Shown in pieces: positions 1 to 8,389 of a DNA stretch of 12,527 nucleotides; the first letter of the stretch is position 1, and the number at the start of each line of letters is the position of its first letter. Source of the stretch: Chitinophagaceae bacterium. GTDB taxonomy: Bacteria > Bacteroidota > Bacteroidia > Chitinophagales > Chitinophagaceae. The DNA lies in the NCBI GenBank assembly GCA_947481355.1, contig CANKGM010000037.1, positions 1 to 12,527 on the forward strand, in the 5' to 3' direction. A program made the position numbers and the translations under genes. Below the pieces are notes generated by a model. It was not told where the DNA came from. It saw only the letters and a program-made list of their open reading frames with translations, and made no database searches.

Positions 1-2
1 AA

Positions 3-746
3 ACATACATAGAAGATTTAAGAGAAGTAATTATTGCAGAACATGATCCTAAGGATGTAATCTTGCTTGAACTTAATCCTCACGAGCAAAAAACGCGGAT
101 CGACTTTTATTGCACTGAAACATATTTGGGTATTAAATCAGTATGCCTTTCCGAATTAAGAATCGAAAACAATAATATATACTACACTCTCAACGGAATT
201 AAAACACAGGTCAAGAGAATATACAATAGAATCATTTTTGATGACTTAAAGAATACAAAAAACACACTGAACGATTTACCAGATTTACATGGTAATTTAA
301 ATGTTGAGTGGATTGGACACCCAAACTGGTTTTATCGCATATCAAAGTATACCTTACCTTTTTTAAAACATCCCAATATACCTGAAACGTATTTCCTTAA
401 TGAGATTAAACAAATTCCAACGAATCTTGAAGAGTATGTATTGAAACCCCTATTCTCTTATGCAGGTCAAGGTGTCATCATCGATCTGACGGAGGCTGAT
501 TTAATCAATATAGAAAACCCAGAAAATTGGATACTTCAACGTAAAGTAAACTATGCCGACTGCATTGAAACACCTGATGGGCTGGCAAAAACAGAAATTA
601 GATTAATGTATACCTGGAAAGATGGAGATGATAATCCAACATTACTCACAAACCTTGCGAGAATAAGCAAAGGAAAGATGATCGGAACAAGGTATAATGA
701 TAATAATACATGGGTCGGTGGGACTGTTGCCTATATAGAATCTTAA
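3..746 (+). CDS. ATP-grasp-like protein of unknown function, 3' part (5' end outside window)
   Basis: The reading frame is open to the left edge of the window, so this is the C-terminal part of a longer protein; the TTG at 63 is only an internal codon. It stops with TAA at 744-746. The visible part has a segment YVLKPLFSYAGQGVII, a Lys followed by a Gly-containing loop as in ATP-grasp nucleotide-binding regions. Later come a basic/acidic stretch KTEIRLMYTW and a motif NLARISKGKMIGTRYN near the C-terminus. I recall similar uncharacterised ATP-grasp-like (glutathionylspermidine-synthase-like) proteins of about 400 residues in Bacteroidota, but this assignment is from motif memory. The substrate is unknown. 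No signal peptide can be judged without the N-terminus. The gene converges on the minus-strand metal efflux cluster and does not look functionally tied to it. Confidence 0.6.
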   Translation, partial: TYIEDLREVIIAEHDPKDVILLELNPHEQKTRIDFYCTETYLGIKSVCLSELRIENNNIYYTLNGIKTQVKRIYNRIIFDDLKNTKNTLNDLPDLHGNLNVEWIGHPNWFYRISKYTLPFLKHPNIPETYFLNEIKQIPTNLEEYVLKPLFSYAGQGVIIDLTEADLINIENPENWILQRKVNYADCIETPDGLAKTEIRLMYTWKDGDDNPTLLTNLARISKGKMIGTRYNDNNTWVGGTVAYIES

Positions 747-770
747 AAAAAATTAGTACTCACCTCAAAA

Positions 771-790
771 TAAAATTGGCCGTCGCCAAA
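771..790 (-). terminator. Possible intrinsic terminator of the metal efflux cluster
   Basis: Read on the minus strand, TTGGC-GACG-GCCAA forms a 5-bp stem with a 4-nt loop and is followed by TTTTATTTTG. It sits about 50 nt past the stop of the adaptor gene at 841, where a terminator for the minus-strand block is expected. The stem is short, so this is a weak call. The + strand side is followed by A residues, so it would not serve the converging + strand gene. Confidence 0.4.
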
Positions 791-840
791 AAAACGTAAT
801 TCAGTTTCCCTAGACAACAGCCAACTAACTTAATTTAATA

Positions 841-1980
841 TTACTCCTCCGAATTATTTTTCATCTTCATCAATAACGTATAGGCATTCTTAATGACAAT
901 TTTCCGATCATCAATTGCTGTTTTAATTTCTATAAACCCACCTGTAGAAACACCTGTCTCAACAGGCAACAATTGAAATTGATTATTACTTGTTTGAATC
1001 AATAAACAGTCCTTATTCTCCCATTTAACTACCGCACCTTCAGGCACTGATCTAACACTTGCATTGTTCAAAGCGATTTCTGCATTAACAAAGGTGCCAG
1101 GAAAAATATGTTTAGACGCCCCTTCAAAATGACAATGCACATCAGTAGACCTATCTTCTTCAATATTCGGCGTAATCAGATGTATTGATGCTGTGTATTT
1201 CTCATTAGGATTGCTATTCGTTGAGAAAGTAAGTTTTTGTCCAACACGAAGATTAGCAGCTTCGTTTTCAAACACCGTCAACCTAACATGCAAATCACTA
1301 GGGTCAATGATTTCAAATAAAACATCAGTCGGATTAATATATTTACCAATATTAAAGTTAACCTTAGTAATGTATCCGCTAATGGGTGAATATATTCGAA
1401 TACCTCGTGAAATATTTTCTTCATTCAAGGCATCAGGATTAACCCCAATCAACAACAATTTCTCGCGGAGCGATTTAACTAAAATTTTCTGACTGTCATA
1501 ATCGCGCTTTGCCTGTTGAAAAACTTTATCGCTCGTCGACTTTGATTCATTGAGCAACTTCTGTCTTTCAAAATCAGTTTTGAGGTATTCAAGATGACTT
1601 ATAGCGGTCAAATAGTCTTGTTGAACCTGAATATATTGCTGATCCTCTAATACGGCTAGCAAAGTCCCTTTATTCACTCGTTCCCCTGGTATCATAGTCG
1701 TATTCTTTAGATACCCCCCCATCGCGATACTTACTGAAACAATATTTTGAGGTGGCACATCTATCACACCACTAACCTTTAATGAAGTGTGCATCTTTCT
1801 AGGCTCGGGCATACCAAGAACAATGTCAGCATTTTTCAATTGTTCAGAAGATACTTCAACAAGATCTGAAGAAACAGTAGAATCTTTACTTTGCTTCGCA
1901 TCAGCAGCCTTATCATTCTGTTGTTGCTTACAAGAAGAAAAAAGAATCAGCGAATAAATAGCAATGTTAATAGCTTTCAT
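841..1980 (-). CDS. RND efflux periplasmic adaptor lipoprotein (CusB/CzcB, HlyD family)
   Basis: Membrane-fusion protein that should link the inner-membrane RND pump to the outer-membrane factor. The 379-residue length is normal. Residues 1-17 form a lipoprotein signal with FSSC and the lipid-modified Cys at 17. A Lys/Asp/Ser-rich linker follows to about residue 40. A first beta strand/lipoyl half lies near 70-112 (GGYLKNTTMIPGERVNKG). An alpha-helical hairpin runs about 113-178 and is rich in Gln, Lys and Leu. The second lipoyl half follows (SPISGYITKVNFNIGKYI, about 198-215), then beta-barrel domains. An HCH triplet at 282-284 precedes FPGTFVNAEI, a pattern I associate with Bacteroidota adaptors of metal RND pumps. 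It starts with ATG 21 nt after the RND gene and is the last gene of the block. The exact metal is not readable from it. Confidence 0.9.
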   Translation of the reverse strand: MKAINIAIYSLILFSSCKQQQNDKAADAKQSKDSTVSSDLVEVSSEQLKNADIVLGMPEPRKMHTSLKVSGVIDVPPQNIVSVSIAMGGYLKNTTMIPGERVNKGTLLAVLEDQQYIQVQQDYLTAISHLEYLKTDFERQKLLNESKSTSDKVFQQAKRDYDSQKILVKSLREKLLLIGVNPDALNEENISRGIRIYSPISGYITKVNFNIGKYINPTDVLFEIIDPSDLHVRLTVFENEAANLRVGQKLTFSTNSNPNEKYTASIHLITPNIEEDRSTDVHCHFEGASKHIFPGTFVNAEIALNNASVRSVPEGAVVKWENKDCLLIQTSNNQFQLLPVETGVSTGGFIEIKTAIDDRKIVIKNAYTLLMKMKNNSEE

Positions 1981-2001
1981 ATCGATTGTTTAAAGAATAA
2001 A

Positions 2002-5000
2002 TTAATTGATGTTGCTTAATTGTTCAATGTCAAAAGCAGACTGGTTGAGCTGCTGAATGATAGTCAAATATTCCCCCTTAGTTTGTATCGCTTGGTTGAC
2101 TAAAATCACCCAATTCAAATACCCTATCTCTCCAGCGTAAAACTTCTTCGTCGCTGCCTCAATAGTTGACTTAGCTGAAGGCAGCATCGTCCTTTTGTAT
2201 GTTTCAACCAAAGATGAATATTGAACATACATTTTTAGGCTGTTTTCCAATTGATTGGTTAATTCCTGGCTTATAGCCTGCAATTCTTGCTTTTGTTTGT
2301 TGACCAATATAGTTGATGCACTTATTTTTGAACGCTGTGCTCTAGAAAAGATAGGAAGTCCTATACCAGCCGCAACAGATGAAAATCGAGTTCCACTACC
2401 AAAATACTTCTCTGAATTTTGTCCAGTTGTCTGCCAACCCATAAAGGTCATACTATTAAACCCAGCATTCAATGTAGGAAGCAACTTACTCTTTTCAAGT
2501 TCATATTGTTGCTCTGAAAGCAATATCTGCTGTTGCTGAAGAATAAATGAAGGATTTTTATTTATTCCAACTAGGTCTGGTAATGTTGACAAATGATATA
2601 AAATGGATTCCGCATTAGGTTCATACAACTCTTTTGCGTTAAGTAAATTCTTAAGATTTCCCAATGCAATTTGATAATCCACTTCCAAAATTTGCAGTTG
2701 GCTAGAAATTTGTATACGTTGATTTTCAGCTGTATTGTATTCTAATATATCTACATCCCCTGTATTGAATCGCAGCTTGGTTTTATCTAAGAACTGTTTA
2801 TATAAGCTGTCCGCTTGCTGAAGTAATATTCTCCTTTCCTTAAAAACCAAAATCTGATAAAACAACTGCTTTACTCTACCCTTAATTTCTACTTCCTTTT
2901 GCAATCGGTTCGTTTCACTGAGCAGGATAGCAGTACGATTGATATCTGCTTGATGCTTATACACTGTAGGAAATTGAATAGTTTGATTTAACGAAAACCG
3001 ATTATCACTTAATGTACTATTGAATCGGCCATACTCAACACCTAAATTTGTCTTATCAATATCCAGATTGCTTTTTTGCAATGCCTTGTGATAAGACACC
3101 TGTGTATTAGCAACCTGAATAAATGCATTATTCTTTAAAGCACTATCAATCGCTTGATGTAGGGTAATTGTATGCTGTGCATTGACGGCCATGCTTAATA
3201 AAAGAAAAGGTAGTATGACAGCAATAGTATGTTTAGGCGATTTCATGTATTTAATTCCTTTTTCAAATAGTATGTATAAAATAGGCAAAACGAATAAGGT
3301 CAGCATAGTAGAAATAATCAAGCCCCCTATAACTACTGTAGCAAGTGGCTTTTGCACTTCACCGCCAGCCCCAGTACTAATGGCCATCGGTATAAAACCA
3401 AGTGAAGGTACCAAGGCTGTCATCAATACTGCCCTCAACTTCGACTTAGTGGCATGAATCACAATTCTAGCAACATCATGTGAACCTTCAGCCTTTAATC
3501 GATTGAATTCTGTAACCAATAATATTCCATTCAATACCGCTACACCAAACAACGCAATAAATCCAACGCCAGCTGAAATACTAAATGGCATATCCCTCAT
3601 CCACAATGCCAATATGCCACCAATCGCTGATAATGGAATAGCGGTGTAGATTAATAACCCTTGTTTGACTGAATTGAATGCGAAATATAACAACAAAAAG
3701 ATCAAGAGCAATGCAATCGGCACAACTATGGATAAACGTTCTTTAGCCGCAGTCATATTCTCAAAAGAACCGCCATACTGAATGGTATACTCTCTAGATA
3801 AATTCAACTCTTTAGCTACTTTTTGCTGCAACTCTTTCACAATAGTTTGCACATCCCTTTCTCCAATATTAAAGCCAACGATAATTCGCCTTCGTGTATT
3901 CTCACGTTGAATTTGATTTATCCCTTCAATTTCTTCTATTCCTGCAACCATTGATAATGGAATTTGTGAACCTTGCTTCGTCTGAATTAACAAATTTTGA
4001 ATGTCTGCAATATTCTTTCTAGACGCTCCATCAAGACGAACAACCATATCAAATCGCTTCTCTCCTTCATATACTTGACCTGCAATCTGTCCTGCAAACG
4101 CTGCATTCACAACCCTATTAATGTCACTCACATTCAATCCATACTTCGCCATCGCATCTCGATTATACTTTATGACAACCTGAGGCATACCCGTAACACG
4201 TTCTTCATAGATATTTTTTGCCCCATTAACAGATCGCATGATATCGGCTAAACGATGTGCGTAATAACTAAGGGTATCAAGATTCTCGCCAAATATTTTA
4301 CATACCACATCCTGACGTGCACCAGTCATCAATTCATTGAACCGCATTTGAACGGGAAATTGAAAACCCACTGTAATACCAGGAACTACTTCTAATGCTT
4401 TTGTCATTTTTTCACTCAACTCAGGAAATGTTTTTGCTGAGGTCCAAGCTGATTTATCCTTCAAGACAATAATCATATCACCAGCCTCAAAAGGCATTGG
4501 ATCAGTTGGGATTTCTGCACTACCAATTTTAGTTACCACTTTTTCAACTTCTGGAAATTTATCGAGTAAAATTTTTGTCGCCTGCTGAGTTGATTGGATC
4601 GTATTATTTAGATTACTACCCGTGAGTAAACGAGTCTCTACCGCAAAATCACCTTCTTCTAATTCAGGAATAAATTCCCCACCCATCCGACTAAGAATTA
4701 ATATGGCGATGATAAAAATAGCCAAGGTAGAGGCAATGATTGTTTTAGGAAATAAAATAGCCCGATTCAATAAGGGCTGATAAAATTTTTCTAATGAGGC
4801 CATAAATTTATCGGCCAAGGACATCTTATGTTTTAGCTTTTTACTCAAGCTCAATGCCGCCATCATCGGAACATAAGTAATGGAAAGTAAGAATGCTCCT
4901 AGTATAGCAAATGCTACTGTTAGTGCCATTGGCTTGAACATTTTTCCCTCAATCCCTTGTAGTGAAAGGATAGGTAAGTACACAATCAAAATAATGATTT

Positions 5001-6366
5001 GACTGAATACAGCCGACTTAATCATCATGCCAGTGGACGCACCCACTTCATCATCCATATCGCGTTGTGTAATCACACCAAGACTTCTAAAATGCTTCGA
5101 ATGAGAAAAACGATGAAGAATGGCTTCAACTACAATAACAGAGCCATCTACTATCAGACCGAAATCAATCGCACCCAAGCTCATCAAATTCCCACCAACA
5201 CCAAATGCATTCATCAAGATAACAGCAAAGAGCATAGATAATGGAATCACAGAGGATACAATTAATCCTGCCCTAAGATTGCCTAAAAAAAATACCAAGA
5301 CAAAAATCACAATGAGTGCACCTTCCATCAAATTTGTTTCTACTGTTTTGATGGCATTGTTAACCATTTTAGTTCGATCTAGAAAAGGTTCAATGACTAC
5401 GCCCTCAGGCATCATTTTTTGAATTTCAGCAATTCGAGTCTTTACCCTTTGGATTACAGCCGAAGAATTCTCACCCTTTAACATCATAACTACCGCTCCA
5501 GCTACCTCTCCCTTATCATTATACGTCATAGCGCCATAACGAATGGCAGAGCCGTATTGAATGGTGGCTACATCGCGCATCAACAATGGAATTCCATTGT
5601 CTAAATTTTTTACCACAATCTTTTGTATATCCTCTAAACTTGCAGTAAGACCTTCACTGCGGATGTATAAAACAGTAGGGCCCTTCTCAATATATGCACC
5701 CCCTGTATTTTGATTGTTCTTTTCTAATGCATCAAACACATCGGATATCGTTAATTGATGCGCCTTTAATTGTTCTTGTTTAACAGCAATCTCATATTGC
5801 TTAAGCTTTCCACCAAAACTTGCCACTTCAGCAACACCAGGTGTACCGAGCAACTGTCTACGCACAACCCAATCTTGTAGGGTTCGTAATTCCATCGGAC
5901 CATACTTCCCTTCAAACCCTTTTAATGGACGCACTACATATTGGTAAATTTCACCTAGTCCAGTTGTAACAGGAGCTAATTCAGGAGACCCCACACCTGC
6001 AGGTATATCACGTTGAACCTGTTGCAATTTCTCACTGATTTGTTGCCTCGCCCAATACAAATCCGTTTGATCATTAAATACAATTGTAACTAAGGAAAGA
6101 CCAAATCGCGAAAAGCTTCTAACCTGTTTTATACCTGATATACTACTTACAGCTTGCTCTATAGGAAACGTAACAAGGCGTTCTATATCAGGCGCTCCTA
6201 AGGAAGGAGAAACAGTAAGTACCTGAACTTGGTTATCTGTAATATCAGGAACTGCGTCAATAGGCAACCGTGTCACTTCATAACCACCCCATCCAATTAA
6301 AGCCACTACAAATAAACCAACAATAAGCTTATTCTTTATAGAATAAGCGATGATTTTATTTAACAT
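2002..6366 (-). CDS. CzcA/CusA heavy-metal RND transporter fused to a TolC-type outer-membrane factor
   Basis: Proton-driven export of heavy-metal ions across the envelope. Residues 1 to about 1040 are a full-length HME-RND pump: TM1 near 12-31, LPIDAVPDI just after it, and TM4 with D401, D407 and E414, matching the proton-relay acids D402/D408/E415 of CzcA. FNEL (E678) lies in the porter region where copper-type CusA has a Met, so the site is CzcA-like. Residue 1041 is a Met opening a second signal-peptide-like stretch (1041-1063, basic then hydrophobic, ending VNA before Q1064). Residues 1064-1454 look like an outer-membrane efflux protein: LHQAIDSALKNN, long Gln/Leu/Lys-rich helices and two similar halves. 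The fusion explains the 1454-residue length against about 1040 for a lone pump. Such fusions are, as far as I recall, common in Bacteroidota. The next gene is the adaptor. The junction has no stop or frameshift. Confidence 0.92.
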   Translation of the reverse strand: MLNKIIAYSIKNKLIVGLFVVALIGWGGYEVTRLPIDAVPDITDNQVQVLTVSPSLGAPDIERLVTFPIEQAVSSISGIKQVRSFSRFGLSLVTIVFNDQTDLYWARQQISEKLQQVQRDIPAGVGSPELAPVTTGLGEIYQYVVRPLKGFEGKYGPMELRTLQDWVVRRQLLGTPGVAEVASFGGKLKQYEIAVKQEQLKAHQLTISDVFDALEKNNQNTGGAYIEKGPTVLYIRSEGLTASLEDIQKIVVKNLDNGIPLLMRDVATIQYGSAIRYGAMTYNDKGEVAGAVVMMLKGENSSAVIQRVKTRIAEIQKMMPEGVVIEPFLDRTKMVNNAIKTVETNLMEGALIVIFVLVFFLGNLRAGLIVSSVIPLSMLFAVILMNAFGVGGNLMSLGAIDFGLIVDGSVIVVEAILHRFSHSKHFRSLGVITQRDMDDEVGASTGMMIKSAVFSQIIILIVYLPILSLQGIEGKMFKPMALTVAFAILGAFLLSITYVPMMAALSLSKKLKHKMSLADKFMASLEKFYQPLLNRAILFPKTIIASTLAIFIIAILILSRMGGEFIPELEEGDFAVETRLLTGSNLNNTIQSTQQATKILLDKFPEVEKVVTKIGSAEIPTDPMPFEAGDMIIVLKDKSAWTSAKTFPELSEKMTKALEVVPGITVGFQFPVQMRFNELMTGARQDVVCKIFGENLDTLSYYAHRLADIMRSVNGAKNIYEERVTGMPQVVIKYNRDAMAKYGLNVSDINRVVNAAFAGQIAGQVYEGEKRFDMVVRLDGASRKNIADIQNLLIQTKQGSQIPLSMVAGIEEIEGINQIQRENTRRRIIVGFNIGERDVQTIVKELQQKVAKELNLSREYTIQYGGSFENMTAAKERLSIVVPIALLLIFLLLYFAFNSVKQGLLIYTAIPLSAIGGILALWMRDMPFSISAGVGFIALFGVAVLNGILLVTEFNRLKAEGSHDVARIVIHATKSKLRAVLMTALVPSLGFIPMAISTGAGGEVQKPLATVVIGGLIISTMLTLFVLPILYILFEKGIKYMKSPKHTIAVILPFLLLSMAVNAQHTITLHQAIDSALKNNAFIQVANTQVSYHKALQKSNLDIDKTNLGVEYGRFNSTLSDNRFSLNQTIQFPTVYKHQADINRTAILLSETNRLQKEVEIKGRVKQLFYQILVFKERRILLQQADSLYKQFLDKTKLRFNTGDVDILEYNTAENQRIQISSQLQILEVDYQIALGNLKNLLNAKELYEPNAESILYHLSTLPDLVGINKNPSFILQQQQILLSEQQYELEKSKLLPTLNAGFNSMTFMGWQTTGQNSEKYFGSGTRFSSVAAGIGLPIFSRAQRSKISASTILVNKQKQELQAISQELTNQLENSLKMYVQYSSLVETYKRTMLPSAKSTIEAATKKFYAGEIGYLNWVILVNQAIQTKGEYLTIIQQLNQSAFDIEQLSNIN

Positions 6367-6464
6367 ACTACATCTTGTTTATGGTTATATAGAAACATTT
6401 CTGTTCCACAGAACCTTCTAGTTATCGAAATCAAAAAATAGAAGAAATACCAGTAATCAAAAAA

Positions 6465-6842
6465 TTAGATTACTCGAGGAGGTTGAAATACAGAAACCTG
6501 CTTATATTGAGGAGTTAAGCCTTTATTAATAGGCGTAAAATTCATGGAAGTTATTTCAGGGAATTGCTCCAACTGAAGCGGATCAGCAGGAGAATTATAT
6601 ACTACTGTAAAACTTATATTGGACTGATGCAATGGAAGTGAAGCATGTCGTTTAGGATCAGAACTTTCATGCTTGGGATTGAAATAATGCAATTGTAAAA
6701 ACTCTAGCATGGTTAAAGGATTAGCTCCTTTTTCATGCTCACTAAAATGCTCTATTAAACTGTTTAATTTAACCACTTCACCAAGGAAATTTCCCGATGT
6801 AATGATCTGCAAAGAGAGTATAATAAAGACAAACTTTTTCAC
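6465..6842 (-). CDS. Small secreted His-containing protein of unknown function
   Basis: A 125-residue protein. I do not recognise a characterised family, although similar small proteins occur next to metal RND pumps in Bacteroidota as far as I recall. Residues 1 to about 17 are a basic start plus a hydrophobic stretch (KKFVFIILSLQIITSG), suggesting a signal peptide without a clear cleavage motif. Then comes LIEHFSEHEKG and an aromatic/His segment LEFLQLHYFNPKH. His residues at 32, 36, 52, 58, 66 and 72 are clustered in the first 75 residues, which would suit a metal-binding role (inference). The C-terminal 50 residues are rich in Pro and hydrophobic residues. The start is GTG at 6842; no upstream ATG in frame is better. 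It lies 98 nt before the RND-OMF fusion and 102 nt after the barrel gene, on the same strand, so it is probably part of the same transcript. Confidence 0.7.
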   Translation of the reverse strand: MKKFVFIILSLQIITSGNFLGEVVKLNSLIEHFSEHEKGANPLTMLEFLQLHYFNPKHESSDPKRHASLPLHQSNISFTVVYNSPADPLQLEQFPEITSMNFTPINKGLTPQYKQVSVFQPPRVI

Positions 6843-6944
6843 GGCTTCAAGATACTAATTTATAAGGATTTGAAACCTACTTGCAACAATCCTTTTTTTG
6901 AAAAAGACGTATAAGCCACATAAAAATGGAGGAGATGACTTTTA

Positions 6945-7787
6945 TCATAATTTATGCTTGAACGCATTTAAAAATGATCTCTCATAAGACACCAATAATC
7001 CGGAAGGTGCCATCCGGTATGCACCACCAAACAACTGAAAGCGATACCCTAGATTTACCTTTGAATTACTATTGATGATAAGTTGCAATGCAGGTGCCAT
7101 ATCGAAATAGCCTGCTCTTCTATCGATGGCTGCTCCACCCATAATCTCACAATAGACATTTAAATTAGTCTGTTTAAAGCCTTTGTATTGTCTAGGCAAC
7201 AATAAATATCCAGCAGAAATACTATACGCGAAGTTTTGATAACTGTAATGCCTTACTCCATCATATTTTAACCATCGCTCTTTATTTAATACCTCAGTTA
7301 ACCCAATTGTAGAAGAGATAGCGAGCTTATGAATAAGTTGTGTGAATATTAATCCGCCTTGGACAGCAGTATGATCACCATCTACAGTAAGCTCTTCATA
7401 CTTAAGGTCATTTCTGCCTATCACGCCCTTTGCATAAAAGGCAGCACGAAAATGCTTGTGCACTTCATCAATGGAAAGGAATCGATACTTAACGTATAGG
7501 CCCATCGACTCATAACGAATGGCACTATTGGTATACATATCTGAAACTGTTACAGAGGGATGAAGCATCAATTTTTTACTCAAGCCGAAGGCTGTCTCAA
7601 ACATATGCCTACTTGAAATGAGGTTTTTGCCATTCGTCTCTTGTTCAACAAACTTGCCAGTATATTTAACGCCAAAAGAGTTTGCCGGCATAGTAGAAGC
7701 AGGCTCACTAAATACATAAAGTTCCTGCGCAGAAACAACATATATAGTCAAACATGAAAAAAGGATAACAAGTAAAAAACGTTTCAT
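6945..7787 (-). CDS. Predicted outer-membrane beta-barrel protein in metal cluster, function unknown
   Basis: A 280-residue protein with a clear Sec signal peptide: hydrophobic core at 4-18 and a likely cut after VSA at residue 20, leaving mature QELYVFSEPAS. The rest alternates short polar and aromatic/hydrophobic stretches (GLYVKYRFL, KLAISSTIGL, FAYSISAGYLLL, KVNLGYRFQLFGG, GLLVSYERSF), as expected of an outer-membrane beta barrel. I recall related 'LYVFSEPAS' proteins beside heavy-metal efflux genes in Bacteroidota, without a defined role. It could be a porin-like channel or a structural partner of the efflux system (inference). It starts 8 nt after the second HMA gene with ATG and an AAGGAA just upstream, so the two genes are very likely co-transcribed and translationally close. 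Confidence 0.75.
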   Translation of the reverse strand: MKRFLLVILFSCLTIYVVSAQELYVFSEPASTMPANSFGVKYTGKFVEQETNGKNLISSRHMFETAFGLSKKLMLHPSVTVSDMYTNSAIRYESMGLYVKYRFLSIDEVHKHFRAAFYAKGVIGRNDLKYEELTVDGDHTAVQGGLIFTQLIHKLAISSTIGLTEVLNKERWLKYDGVRHYSYQNFAYSISAGYLLLPRQYKGFKQTNLNVYCEIMGGAAIDRRAGYFDMAPALQLIINSNSKVNLGYRFQLFGGAYRMAPSGLLVSYERSFLNAFKHKL

Positions 7788-7795
7788 TTCCTTGA

Positions 7796-8344
7796 TTAAA
7801 TGATGGCATGAAAAATACGCGTAGATTCTTTTATCCCATCAGCTGCACAACAAGATTCAGCCCTACCGGTCTTGACACATTGCATTTTAGTTAGTGTGAT
7901 CACTTTCTTGAACTCTTTAGCAGAAACAAAAGCTTGATCCACCAATTTAAACGTTATTTCACTAGCAACGTCTTGCGATTTAACATTCAAAAAATGAAAA
8001 ACCTGCTGCCCAATCGTAATATGTTTATCAAGCTCTATTTTACCTGGAGTGATATGTGCAGAAACCAAAAGTGATGCTATTGAAAAACCAGCATCTTGAA
8101 CTTTTTTATTCAATGCATCTATATCAACAATCATGCCTTTTTTAAAAGCTATCACAAATGCCGAAGCATTCAAATCTGTATCAATACTGTCTACAAAAGG
8201 TAATGATGATAAATTAGAATAAACTGCCTTAGCACAAAGTGCACACGTCAGCCCACTTGCTTGTAATGTAGCCTTGGTGATTTGTGCAGTGGTGGCCAAT
8301 GCAAAAGATAGTCCGACAAGCAGACAACATAAATACTTCTTCAT
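7796..8344 (-). CDS. Secreted heavy-metal-associated (HMA) domain protein with C-terminal Cys cluster
   Basis: A 182-residue protein. Residues 1-20 are a Sec signal peptide (ALATTA before Gln 21), so it should act in the periplasm. Residues about 22-95 fit an HMA ferredoxin-like fold with the metal motif GLTCALCA (C34, C37), the CxxC pair used by copper or mercury carriers such as CopZ, Atx1 and MerP. Residues about 96-182 are an extension I cannot assign. It ends with Cys at 156, 165 and 166 (TGRAESCCAADG), a second possible metal site. Its usual HMA relatives are about 70 residues, so the C-terminal half is extra. The start ATG is 15 nt downstream of a strong hairpin that follows the other HMA gene. 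A role in receiving or sensing metal in the periplasm is inferred. Confidence 0.82.
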   Translation of the reverse strand: MKKYLCCLLVGLSFALATTAQITKATLQASGLTCALCAKAVYSNLSSLPFVDSIDTDLNASAFVIAFKKGMIVDIDALNKKVQDAGFSIASLLVSAHITPGKIELDKHITIGQQVFHFLNVKSQDVASEITFKLVDQAFVSAKEFKKVITLTKMQCVKTGRAESCCAADGIKESTRIFHAII

Positions 8345-8359
8345 AATAAATTAAAATAT

Positions 8360-8382
8360 GGGCGGCCTGTACCAGGCCGCCC
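8360..8382 (-). terminator. Perfect 10-bp GC-rich hairpin with T-rich tail between the two HMA genes
   Basis: GGGCGGCCTG and its exact complement CAGGCCGCCC are separated by 3 nt. On the minus strand the hairpin starts 7 nt after the stop of the Cys-rich HMA gene and is followed by ATATTTTAATTT, running into the next start codon 15 nt away. It fits an intrinsic terminator, possibly partial, that would lower expression of the six downstream genes relative to those before it. An alternative is an mRNA-stabilising 3' hairpin made by processing. It is by far the strongest stem I found in the window. Confidence 0.7.
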
Positions 8383-8389
8383 AAGTGAA

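Noticed and set aside
3244..3246. Possible lost stop codon or assembly error joining pump and outer-membrane factor
   Set aside because: The frame is continuous with sensible residues on both sides, and RND-OMF fusions of this length are, to my knowledge, usual in Bacteroidota.
6864..6899. Stem AAGGATT/AATCCTT followed by seven T on the + strand
   Set aside because: It has terminator shape only on the + strand, where no gene ends; the loop is long (17 nt). It may be a minor leader structure of the small His-containing gene.
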